Part shown: positions 1-6,622 of the stretch, one piece after another
Layout: each line of letters starts with the position of its first letter
How positions within the stretch are numbered: position 1 is the stretch's first letter
Source: Bacillota bacterium
Lineage (GTDB): Bacteria > Bacillota > Bacilli > Alicyclobacillales > SLC66
DNA: 40,758 nt
Assembly: GCA_021821055.1 (NCBI GenBank)
Contig: JAKACX010000017.1
Coordinates: forward strand, 1 to 40,758
Reading direction: 5' to 3'
Notes under the pieces: model-generated
The model's input: the letters and a program-made list of their open reading frames with translations, nothing else
Databases searched by the model: none
Told to the model about the DNA's origin: nothing
Made by a program: the position numbers and the translations under genes

Positions 1-12
1 TAGTTCATGGAT

Positions 13-41
13 ACAGTATACCATACAATCTTGTATACTGT
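13..41. promoter_or_regulatory. Inverted repeat, possible operator
   Basis: Nine-base arms ACAGTATAC (13-21) and GTATACTGT (33-41) are perfect inverted repeats with an 11-base spacer. The size and AT-rich arms fit a dimeric repressor site (GntR- or TetR-like), but which gene it serves is unknown; it lies about 180 bp upstream of the promoter of the sigma-like gene and could belong to a gene left of the window. Confidence 0.4.
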
Positions 42-195
42 GCGAACGGCGAAAAGGAACAGGGATCAAGGGCACGCCTTATATCCCCATGGATGAATCC
101 AGGGGCTTTACGGCGCTGTCAGGTAATTATTTTTATAGAAGACGATTGCTGGGAATGTGGATAGCGCACTCCGCCGCACCACGCAAATTCCAGTA

Positions 196-224
196 TTGAC
201 ATTTCACCAGGAGATCACTATACT
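196..224 (+). promoter_or_regulatory. Sigma-A-type promoter of split sigma genes
   Basis: A consensus -35 TTGACA (196-201) and a near-consensus -10 TATACT (219-224) are separated by exactly 17 bp. The predicted transcription start near 231 is about 40 bp ahead of the sigma-like gene at 269. A housekeeping promoter here means the split sigma pair need not depend on itself for basal expression. Confidence 0.85.
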
Positions 225-229
225 AAAAA

Positions 230-252
230 TAGATAGGAATTCCTCGTATCTA
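230..252. promoter_or_regulatory. Nested palindromes at the transcription start
   Basis: TAGATA (230-235) and TATCTA (247-252) form an inverted repeat, and the perfect 10-bp palindrome AGGAATTCCT (235-244) sits between them. The site begins six bases after the -10 box, where a bound repressor would block transcription. It may be the operator for the sigma-like gene; no regulator is known. Confidence 0.45.
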
Positions 253-268
253 CAATTTCGTAGACTCT

Positions 269-826
269 ATGCGTCAAGAGCGAGCCAAGCGCAAGACGAG
301 AGCGCAAGACCACAAGGACTTCGCGATCTGTCGGACGTGCGCCGGTCGCCGACAAGCGATCATGGGCGGTGTCTACCTCTCGGCGGCAGAGGTCGATTTT
401 GTGCTGCCCATTCTTGCATGGTCAATCCGGACAGGCAGGAGGGAAAGCATGTCTTTCGACCATTGGAACGAGATCCTTTTCAGGATCCGAAAGGAAGACA
501 GCTCCTCCTTTGAAGCGGTCATTCAGACGCTTCGCCGCATCCAGTGGCGCTTGATCAAAGGAGAACAACGGCATCGGGTCCGGACAGTTCCCATCGATCA
601 GGCTGTCGCCTCTGACCGACGTCCTGGGTTTCATGAGGCGGATTGGCGGGTGATTATGTCTCAATTGCCCTCGACTGAGGCGGATGCTGCGCCACTGGCG
701 ATCCTTCAGGGTTATACGGAGTCGGAAGCAGGGAGCAGTCTGGGCTTCTGCCAAAGCTACGTGCACAAGGTGAAAGAGAAGGCCATCTTCGATCTGGAGC
801 CTGTTTTGCACGAGCAGACTGGATGA
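269..826 (+). CDS. Sigma region-4-like protein (SigO-like half of a split sigma factor)
   Basis: A 185-residue protein with no recognisable region 2. Its C-terminal third reads like sigma region 4: after LPSTEADAAPLAILQGYT comes ESEAGSSLGFCQSYVHKVKE, matching the helix-turn-helix pattern (EIA..LG.S.syVs..kkkA) that contacts the -35 element. The N-terminus is basic and has a CxxC (residues about 21-24). The length is close to B. subtilis SigO (YvrI), which works only together with the small region-2 protein RsoA; the next gene here, five bases on, resembles RsoA. Start: the ATG at 269 lies just after a stop in frame and has no good Shine-Dalgarno, so a later start is possible. Role inferred: promoter recognition for a local regulon. 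Homology to SigO is from pattern, not alignment. Confidence 0.65.
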   Translation: MRQERAKRKTRAQDHKDFAICRTCAGRRQAIMGGVYLSAAEVDFVLPILAWSIRTGRRESMSFDHWNEILFRIRKEDSSSFEAVIQTLRRIQWRLIKGEQRHRVRTVPIDQAVASDRRPGFHEADWRVIMSQLPSTEADAAPLAILQGYTESEAGSSLGFCQSYVHKVKEKAIFDLEPVLHEQTG

Positions 827-830
827 CCAT

Positions 831-1037
831 GTGAAACGCGCCGAGGATGGCGATGAGGACTCCATGATCGCCATCCTGACGCTACTGAAGCCCGACATGT
901 GGGAAATGAGTCTCTTGACCGAAAACCCGGCCGAGGCGTTCCACACCTTGAGAAGTGAACTGGTCCTCGCCGTTCGGAGCGCGCAACCTCGTACATTGGC
1001 AAACAGACACGCACCTGACACAACATGCGGTGATTAA
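831..1037 (+). CDS. Small region-2-like sigma subunit (RsoA-like)
   Basis: A 68-residue protein starting at GTG, four bases after the stop of the preceding gene, so the two are almost surely co-translated. The sequence KRAEDGDEDSMIAILTLLKP followed by ...NPAEAFHTLRSELVLAVR matches the pattern of sigma region 1.2/2.1-type helices and of the short helix-turn-helix proteins (A..GD..A...ll..l.P...... ea...l..El..av). B. subtilis RsoA is a similarly small protein (about 79 residues) that supplies the core-binding and -10 function for SigO. The last 20 residues have no such similarity. Too short to be sure by eye; the pairing with the upstream region-4 gene is the main support. Confidence 0.55.
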   Translation: MKRAEDGDEDSMIAILTLLKPDMWEMSLLTENPAEAFHTLRSELVLAVRSAQPRTLANRHAPDTTCGD

Positions 1038-1051
1038 AGTGCTCTCTTACG

Positions 1052-1088
1052 GTCCGAATAGGCGAAGGACTGTCCGAATAGGCGAAGG
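1052..1088 (+). repeat. Tandem direct repeat, 20-bp period
   Basis: The 17-mer GTCCGAATAGGCGAAGG occurs at 1052-1068 and again at 1072-1088. A 20-bp period is about two helical turns, so two protein molecules would bind on the same DNA face. It sits 27 bp before the 26-codon ORF, after the split sigma genes, where a promoter for the peptide/transporter operon is expected. A short inverted repeat (GCAAA-AC-TTTGC) follows at about 1087-1098. No sigma-A promoter is evident here, so it could be part of an alternative promoter or an activator site. Confidence 0.6.
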
Positions 1089-1114
1089 CAAAACTTTGCG
1101 AGGAGGAAGCGCCA

Positions 1115-1195
1115 TTGAGAATGAAGAATTTGATGGCTGGCGGAGGTATCAGCCCGCAAACATTCACGGGCTGGTGGTCCCCAGATCAGGTTTAA
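1115..1195 (+). CDS. 26-residue peptide, unknown; leader or secreted signal/bacteriocin candidate
   Basis: GAGGAGGAAG ends eight bases before a TTG codon, an ideal ribosome binding site, and the frame then runs 26 codons to TAA. The peptide starts MRMKNLMAGGG and ends ISPQTFTGWWSPDQV: a short basic head, three glycines, and a core with two adjacent tryptophans. A strong hairpin follows 14 bases after the stop, then the ABC transporter genes. Two readings are possible: (1) a small exported peptide whose transporter and immunity genes follow; (2) a leader peptide whose translation controls the hairpin and so the transporter. It matches no peptide family I can name. The WW core recalls the WW-containing competence pheromones of streptococci, but that is only a resemblance. 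Confidence 0.55.
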   Translation: MRMKNLMAGGGISPQTFTGWWSPDQV

Positions 1196-1208
1196 GATAA
1201 ATTGGTGG

Positions 1209-1239
1209 GGCCGAGTCCTCAGTGGAAGAGGGCTCGGCC
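1209..1239 (+). terminator. Hairpin between peptide ORF and ABC genes (attenuator-like)
   Basis: GGCCGAGTCCTC (1209-1220) pairs with GAGGGCTCGGCC (1228-1239), 12 base pairs including one G-U, with a 7-base loop. No T tract follows, so it may be a partial terminator, an RNA processing/stability element that sets the ratio of peptide to transporter, or the arm of an attenuator. Confidence 0.6.
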
Positions 1240-1330
1240 GTCTCCACGAGCGCTGGATTCCTCCTCTGGCAGAAGACTGCACCCCCGAAGGATGTCCTGA
1301 ACTCACCGTTTTGACGAGAGGAGGGTTACG

Positions 1331-2236
1331 GTGACCCTGATCACCAAGAGGCGGATTTATCAAAAGCGCATGCTGATAGCGGTTTTCGTGTTTTTATTGG
1401 TATGCTTTGTCGCATTCTTTTTTCAGTGGATCTATGTACCGCTGACGACGAACTTCGGCGGGCCTGATTTTGCCTACATCAAGGGAGGGACGCCAGCTAC
1501 CGCCCGCTGGCACCAGATATGCCAAGGTTTTCAGTTGGACAAGTGGATGACCACGGTGGTCAACTTCCCGTTTCCGCTGCTTCCGCTCATGCCCTCCATC
1601 TTCGCGTACAATTTCCTCAAAGAGAAGTCGGGGTACTTCACAAACGCCTATACGAGGATCGGTGATTACAGGCGATTCATGTGGAAATCCGTCGGCGTGC
1701 ACGCCCTGCTCAGCGGCGTCTACTTCTATGCCACCTACCTCGTGTTTTTGGCCGTGGGCATGGTGCTGTCCGCGACGGTCTTCTATGACAACACCGTCTA
1801 TGGAGCAGAGGCTCGAAAGGTGCTCGGTACGGCGTGGGCGATCAATCCGCACTATTACACGAAGAGCTTCCTTGCGAACGTCTTCGGGAAGTACTTTTTC
1901 AACCACTTTCCCATCGAGTTCTACGTCCTGTTTGGGCTCGTCGCGACATTTGTCTTCGGGGTGGTTTACGGTCTGTTCACAATCTCTGTGTCGTTCCTGA
2001 CGGACAAGAAGTACCTGTCGGTCCTGATACCGTACATCTATTTTGTGTTTGGAAGTCTCCTGTTCTCGTTGTTGCTGAATCGGTTGTTGATATTCGCGCC
2101 CATCTCCACCTTTGGCGCACTGGCCTTCAACCGCGAAGGGACCCTATCCAGCGTGCTGCCGCTGGCTGTCCCACTGCTGTTCTCTTTGGTCGTACTGCGG
2201 ATCAAGATCCATCGGGGTGACAAGCTCGGATTCTAG
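1331..2236 (+). CDS. ABC-2-type permease subunit 1
   Basis: A 301-residue integral membrane protein with about six hydrophobic helices (roughly residues 14-36, 80-96, 118-148, 197-222, 228-252, 272-290), the usual fold of an ABC-2 permease. AGGAGG at 1319-1324 sits six bases before the GTG start. It heads a row of three permease-like genes and an ATPase. After helix 2 it has a cytoplasmic stretch AYTRIGDYRRFMWKS whose spacing of basic and aromatic residues recurs in the next two proteins, probably the coupling helix that meets the ATPase. Substrate unknown; the neighbouring 26-residue peptide is a candidate. Base composition is poorer in GC than the flanking genes. Confidence 0.75.
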   Translation: MTLITKRRIYQKRMLIAVFVFLLVCFVAFFFQWIYVPLTTNFGGPDFAYIKGGTPATARWHQICQGFQLDKWMTTVVNFPFPLLPLMPSIFAYNFLKEKSGYFTNAYTRIGDYRRFMWKSVGVHALLSGVYFYATYLVFLAVGMVLSATVFYDNTVYGAEARKVLGTAWAINPHYYTKSFLANVFGKYFFNHFPIEFYVLFGLVATFVFGVVYGLFTISVSFLTDKKYLSVLIPYIYFVFGSLLFSLLLNRLLIFAPISTFGALAFNREGTLSSVLPLAVPLLFSLVVLRIKIHRGDKLGF

Positions 2237-2246
2237 GGAGGACAAA

Positions 2247-2900
2247 GTGAAACCTTGGCACTGGAAGGCTGCGGTGGGCCTGGCGGCGTATCTCGCTTTT
2301 ATCTACACAGCGCAGCCGGCGCATGATGCCGTGATGGCGTTCGGGCGCCATCTTCACGACGTCTTGTTCTGGCAGAGCGGTTTCTTCTTCGTCTTCCCGC
2401 TTGTCTTCATCCTGAATGCGCCGACGCTTCACTCGAAGAACCCGATGCACCTTTTGAGACTACATAGGAAATCCGGCGTTTTCAAGCATGACATGAAAAA
2501 AATGACCGTCTATTCCCTCGTGTATGTCTCCATCGTCACGCTGTTTGTGCTCACCGCCTCCTTGCTCGTCGGCGCCGACATGTCAGCATCCGTGGTACTG
2601 GGTTCTTTCATCACCAGCGAGTTTTCCGCCTTGATCCTGTCGGGGTTCATCGTGGTCTGTACCATGTACATTGGCCATCGTTACACTGTTGTTGTGGCGT
2701 ACTCGGTTGCCGTTGTCCTGCTCATCGTCCGCGTCGCCATGTTCTTTGACCGCTTCACGCCTTTTGATTTCATCTACGTCGGCAGGGCGCCAGAGCCGCG
2801 GCTTGCGGGGTCCTATACGGCGCTGTATGCGGGGTATTTCGGTTTGATCGGACTCCTGTACTTTCTCTATGACCTGCGCGGAAAGCGGGACCTGATATGA
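2247..2900 (+). CDS. ABC-2-type permease subunit 2
   Basis: A 217-residue membrane protein, start GTG at 2247 chosen because GGGAGG ends five bases upstream and ten bases after the previous stop; longer readings would overlap subunit 1. About six helices are seen. The segment LRLHRKSGVFKHDMKK after helix 2 is the counterpart of the basic segment in subunit 1. Its stop overlaps the next start (ATGA), which indicates translational coupling and a fixed stoichiometry. No enzyme motif is present. Role inferred from context: a channel subunit of the exporter or immunity pump whose ATPase is encoded at 3627. Confidence 0.7.
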   Translation: MKPWHWKAAVGLAAYLAFIYTAQPAHDAVMAFGRHLHDVLFWQSGFFFVFPLVFILNAPTLHSKNPMHLLRLHRKSGVFKHDMKKMTVYSLVYVSIVTLFVLTASLLVGADMSASVVLGSFITSEFSALILSGFIVVCTMYIGHRYTVVVAYSVAVVLLIVRVAMFFDRFTPFDFIYVGRAPEPRLAGSYTALYAGYFGLIGLLYFLYDLRGKRDLI

Positions 2901-3580
2901 AACGGGCGCTCTGGTTTATGCCTACGGTCTTGGTTCTTCTGATCATGCTCCTGTATGCGAGACAGGTAGACCCGAGCGGATCGGCCTATGCAGATCTGAA
3001 CTACGCGTTTCTCTACGATATGGAAACGGGTGTGCGCATACAGATCACCGCGGACATGGTGCCGTATATCGGACTTGTCACGTTGTATTCGGTTGGCGTG
3101 TTGTATGTGATGAATACGGCGCTTGCGCTGCAACGCGACTTCGTGACCTTTGTCATGTGCAGGTTCAATAGCAGGAGGGCGTTTGCCATCTGGAATCTGC
3201 GATCGATTCTGGGCAGCAGCATAACCTTCACGCTCTCGCTCGTGGCGGCGATCTTGATCGGTATGGCCGTATTGTTCCACACGGTGTCCGGGATCGGTTC
3301 CGAAGCATCGTGGCTGCTTCTGATCAATCTGTGCCTCACCTTCGCCTGGATTGGGCATGTCGCAGTCTATGTCAGCTTGAGGCACGGTCATTTTGCCGCG
3401 GCGGTCTCGGGCATGATGGTGCTGGTGGCGATATTCTCCATCGTCATAGCCTTTAACGGGGTGGCTACCGTTACATTTTCGAATCCGCAGGCCATGGCGT
3501 GGGGGGTCGTTCTGTCGGGCGCCGTGTACATCGCCACGGCCGTCTTTCTGAAGGTTAGCCTGGGCAACATGGATCTTTGA
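2897..3580 (+). CDS. ABC-2-type permease subunit 3
   Basis: A 227-residue membrane protein whose ATG overlaps the stop of subunit 2 by four bases. It opens with a membrane helix (residues about 5-21), followed by an external loop of about 35 residues and five more helices near 54-75, 98-125, 138-160, 168-190 and 200-220. VMCRFNSRRAFAIWNLRS after helix 2 matches the basic coupling segment seen in the two preceding proteins, so the three look like distant paralogues. Three dissimilar permease subunits for one ATPase is more than the two usual in lantibiotic-immunity type ABC transporters. Confidence 0.7.
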   Translation: MKRALWFMPTVLVLLIMLLYARQVDPSGSAYADLNYAFLYDMETGVRIQITADMVPYIGLVTLYSVGVLYVMNTALALQRDFVTFVMCRFNSRRAFAIWNLRSILGSSITFTLSLVAAILIGMAVLFHTVSGIGSEASWLLLINLCLTFAWIGHVAVYVSLRHGHFAAAVSGMMVLVAIFSIVIAFNGVATVTFSNPQAMAWGVVLSGAVYIATAVFLKVSLGNMDL

Positions 3581-3626
3581 ACATCGCGGCTAAAAAACCG
3601 GCGTCACGAAGGAGTTGGATCGGGTC

Positions 3627-4262
3627 ATGAATGGCATCGTCGAGGTTGTCCATGTGAACAAGACCTATAAAGGCAGGAGGGTGCTGAGCGACGTCAGCCT
3701 TTCGCTCGAAAGGGGGAAGGGATATGGCTTTGTCGGGCCAAACGGCTGCGGAAAGAGTGTATTGTTCAAGGTGATATGCGGGTTTGTCCGTCCTACGGAG
3801 GGCAAGGTGATCGTCGATGGCAAGCGGCTTGGAGCGGATATCGATGTGATCAGGGATGCGGGGGTCATCATTGAGACCCCGGAATTTATCAACGACCTGT
3901 CCGGGTTTGAAAATCTGCTCATGCTGGCCCAGATCAAGAAAGAGATCGGCAAACCGGAGATCATGGAAGTTCTGGAGCGGATCGGGCTGGTCGCGGACCG
4001 GGACAAGAAGGTCCGGACGTATTCGCTGGGCATGAAGCAGCGCCTGCGTATTGCGCAGGCGCTCATGGAGAACCCGCCTCTGCTCATATTGGACGAACCC
4101 ATGAATTCGTTGGATAAACAAGCTGTCTCGCATGTCCGGGAGATCCTCAAGCAGCATGTCCGGCGAGGCGGAACGCTGTTGCTCACGAGCCACCATTCTG
4201 CAGATATTGAGGAGCTTTGCGATACTGTCTATGAAATGGAGGAGGGGCGCATCCTGGCATAG
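3627..4262 (+). CDS. ABC transporter ATP-binding protein
   Basis: A 211-residue cytoplasmic ATPase that would power the three permeases encoded just upstream. Walker A GPNGCGKS is at residues 37-44, the signature is the divergent YSLGMKQRL, Walker B is LLILDEP, and the H-loop histidine is in LLTSHH. The divergent SLGMKQR signature is typical of ABC-2 exporters for peptides and drugs (BcrA/LanF type). The ATG at 3627 was chosen over the in-frame TTG at 3615 because the AAGGAG at 3609-3614 abuts that TTG. It is the last gene of the operon; the next gene converges on it 31 bases later, with no clear terminator between them. Confidence 0.93.
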   Translation: MNGIVEVVHVNKTYKGRRVLSDVSLSLERGKGYGFVGPNGCGKSVLFKVICGFVRPTEGKVIVDGKRLGADIDVIRDAGVIIETPEFINDLSGFENLLMLAQIKKEIGKPEIMEVLERIGLVADRDKKVRTYSLGMKQRLRIAQALMENPPLLILDEPMNSLDKQAVSHVREILKQHVRRGGTLLLTSHHSADIEELCDTVYEMEEGRILA

Positions 4263-4293
4263 CGCGCTTTCGGACCGCACGGGACCAAGTGAT

Positions 4294-5226
4294 TCATGGC
4301 CGATTATTGCTTGCATTGTCCAAGGTTTCTATCGCGCGGTGCAACTGCGCCAGCAGGGCGGCCGGCTCGGTCTGCAGAGCGAATTCGCGCGCCGCATCCC
4401 CCGTCAGCCCTTCAGCAATCTTGTCGCGGATCTGCTGCGCAAGTTGGCGGCGCCTGTCGTCTGTAAAGTGCTCCTGGCGCAGCGTGTACGAAGCGATCAG
4501 GCGGCGCGCATCGGCGTCGCACAACTGGATGATGCGCAGCGCCTCGGGAGAGGGTGGATCGGCCGCAGAGTCTGCCGTCGCAGACCCAACCGTCGAAGCG
4601 CCTGCCGCTCCGAGAGCCCCTGCAGCAGCCCCCGCCGTAATCGCATCCGCCGCCTCGCGCAGTTTGCGCGCCTTGCGGGACTCACGCGCCTTGCGCGCCT
4701 TGCGCCGTTTGCCGGCCGGGTCGAGCGTCCGGCGTTCCATCACCACGATCGTGCCGGCGGCCAGGTCCCCCAGGCGTTGGTCGCGCTTGGTGAGCAGCAT
4801 GCAGATCATGCCGATGAGGTAGCCGCTTGGCAGAAAGTCCACAAAGCGCACGAGGTTGCGGACGATCGACGCAAACATCGACACGCGCTCACCGCGGGCG
4901 CTGACAACGCGCAGCCGCATCCACCGCTTGCCCGGCGTCCGCCCGTTGCCGAGCCCCTCGAACAGCACGAAGTAGAGTGTGGTCCAGCCAAATATTGCCA
5001 AAACGTAGAGCCCGATCACGTACGCGTTGAGGTTTTGCACACCGGTGGCGCGCAGCAACAAGGAGAGGCGGTTGGCAACGGCCAGGCCCCCGATACCGAG
5101 AACGGCGTCGCCGACTGCGATGATGGCCACATCGATCAGCAGGGCGACCGCCCGACTTCCTATTCCGGCGATATCATAGTCAATCTGCACCTGTTCAGGC
5201 GTTGTCACGGTGTATGTGTTCGGCAC
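4294..5226 (-). CDS. RDD family membrane protein
   Basis: A 310-residue protein. Residues about 15-165 form an RDD domain: IGSRAVALLIDVAII opens helix 1 (the Arg-Asp pair is visible), and NGRTPGKRWMRLRVV is the conserved stretch between helices. A strongly basic linker with KARKARESRKARK follows, then an Ala-rich segment and a helical C-terminal domain (ADARRLIASYTLRQEHF) that may lie in the cytoplasm. The GTG at 5226 is four bases after the DUF58 stop; the frame is open further upstream but that part overlaps DUF58 and has no RDD features. Last gene of the six-gene MoxR operon. Function unknown; RDD proteins are often linked with transport or envelope stress. Confidence 0.85.
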   Translation of the reverse strand: MPNTYTVTTPEQVQIDYDIAGIGSRAVALLIDVAIIAVGDAVLGIGGLAVANRLSLLLRATGVQNLNAYVIGLYVLAIFGWTTLYFVLFEGLGNGRTPGKRWMRLRVVSARGERVSMFASIVRNLVRFVDFLPSGYLIGMICMLLTKRDQRLGDLAAGTIVVMERRTLDPAGKRRKARKARESRKARKLREAADAITAGAAAGALGAAGASTVGSATADSAADPPSPEALRIIQLCDADARRLIASYTLRQEHFTDDRRRQLAQQIRDKIAEGLTGDAAREFALQTEPAALLAQLHRAIETLDNASNNRP

Positions 5227-5230
5227 GAAT

Positions 5231-6622
5231 CTATCCCCCCATCCGCCTCGTCCGCCATCCCCTTCCGGCGTTCTTGAAACGCACGTACTCCTCAAGGGCT
5301 GCGGAAAACAGTTCCTCGCGAGATTCGACGACGGTGATGCCGCGCAAGAGCAGCCGCTCGCGAAAACGCGTGCGGTCCGACAGCAACGCGGCCGCCACAC
5401 CGACGACCACCGCGTCATCCAGTGTCTTCGGCTCCCGTTCGAACACTCCTTGTAACGCGGCGTCGACAAACGACATGACGGCAAGGGAATGACGGGTTTC
5501 GATCAGGTGTGCGTGGCGTTCGAACAGGTCGTTTGCGGCCAGATCGGACAGGTCGCTGAACAGCAGCAGGAGGGAGTGGCGCCTGTGGTGTGCGTAAACG
5601 GCGTCCGCGAGCACCTGCGGACCGGCGTAGACGGGCAGGGCCGCGAGATTGTACACCGACTGCACGATGTCCGCGATCCGGGCCGATCCGCGCAGCCGTC
5701 GCAGATGGCGGTGGATCTTGTCCGAATACGCGATGACGCTCACTTCGTCGCCTCGTTCAAGCGCGGCGGACGCGGTCAGGATCAGCGCCTCGAGCGCGAG
5801 GTCGAGCCGTGTCTTGCCTTCGTTTTGCAATGCGGCCATCGTGCGGCCGCAATCCAGCGCGAGGATCACATGCTGGCCGCGTTCCGGGCGGTAGACATTG
5901 CGCATGAGTCCGCCGCGTCGAGCGGTCGCGAACCAATTGATCGAACGCGGGTCGTCGCCCGCGGCATAGTCCCTGATGTGCGAGAACTCCGCGTTGCCGC
6001 TTGCCATCCTGTGCACGGCGTCGCCGGACAGGCGCAAAGCGCGCTGCAGGGCGGCGCGCTTGCGCGGGACGGGTTTGAGATCCGGCCAGACTGGCTGCGG
6101 CGTCCTCGCAGAGATCGTGTACTGGCGGCGCAACATGCCAAGAGGCCCGGTGAGACGCGCGTGGATGTCCTTGAAGGCGACGTCGCCCCGACGGTCGGGT
6201 GTTACCTGGTAGGAAAAATGCGTCAGGCCGGGACGGACGCGGCCTCGCTGTTCTTCCCCCCGCCCCCGCAGGGCGGGAGGACAGTCGTCCCACACGTTCG
6301 CGCGGTACCCGTCGCCCGGCGCAAGGCCCGGCGCAGCGTCCAGCGACAGCGTGACGTACACCGCCGAGGACTGGCCGACCTCGAGGCGGTCCACCCTGCG
6401 CGTCGCGGTGAGGTCTTTCCGGCGGGGTAGGGACCAAGCGTCGAGCAGCACGCCGATAAGCCAAGCGACCGCGGCTGCCAGCGTGAAAAAGCCGGCCAAG
6501 CGCCAGACTTCGCTCACAAGAACGAGGAGCCCCGCACAGGCGGCGGCTCCCGCCGCGCGTCCGGTGGGGGAGTAGCTGTTAGCGCGGGACAGCAATGGAC
6601 GCCAGAACGTCTTCCACGACAC
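5231..6622 (-). CDS. DUF58 domain protein
   Basis: A 463-residue protein with two membrane helices near the N-terminus (about residues 22-65) and a long external or cytoplasmic part carrying the DUF58 hallmark YAAGDDPRSINWFATARRGG, followed by a von Willebrand factor A-like fold (VILALDCGRTMA, then LLLLFSDLSDL). DUF58 proteins are encoded beside MoxR ATPases, which are thought to act as chaperones or metal-insertion factors for their VWA-type partners. The GTG start overlaps the end of moxR by 44 bases; GGAAGGAG lies 12 bases upstream of it. An in-frame TTG at residue 10 is a possible alternative start. Confidence 0.88.
   Translation of the reverse strand: MSWKTFWRPLLSRANSYSPTGRAAGAAACAGLLVLVSEVWRLAGFFTLAAAVAWLIGVLLDAWSLPRRKDLTATRRVDRLEVGQSSAVYVTLSLDAAPGLAPGDGYRANVWDDCPPALRGRGEEQRGRVRPGLTHFSYQVTPDRRGDVAFKDIHARLTGPLGMLRRQYTISARTPQPVWPDLKPVPRKRAALQRALRLSGDAVHRMASGNAEFSHIRDYAAGDDPRSINWFATARRGGLMRNVYRPERGQHVILALDCGRTMAALQNEGKTRLDLALEALILTASAALERGDEVSVIAYSDKIHRHLRRLRGSARIADIVQSVYNLAALPVYAGPQVLADAVYAHHRRHSLLLLFSDLSDLAANDLFERHAHLIETRHSLAVMSFVDAALQGVFEREPKTLDDAVVVGVAAALLSDRTRFRERLLLRGITVVESREELFSAALEEYVRFKNAGRGWRTRRMGG

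Noticed and set aside
1115-1195. Resemblance of the 26-residue peptide to ComX or XIP-type pheromones
   Set aside because: The WW pair is the only shared feature; no ComQ/ComP or ComR partner is next to it, so I kept it as unknown.
1331-4262. Lantibiotic biosynthesis cluster
   Set aside because: No LanB/C/M enzyme, protease or Cys-rich precursor; only the transporter resembles an immunity system.
4132-5277. 381-codon + frame over the RDD gene
   Set aside because: It runs from inside the ABC ATPase into the complement of the RDD gene and has no domain; a shadow.
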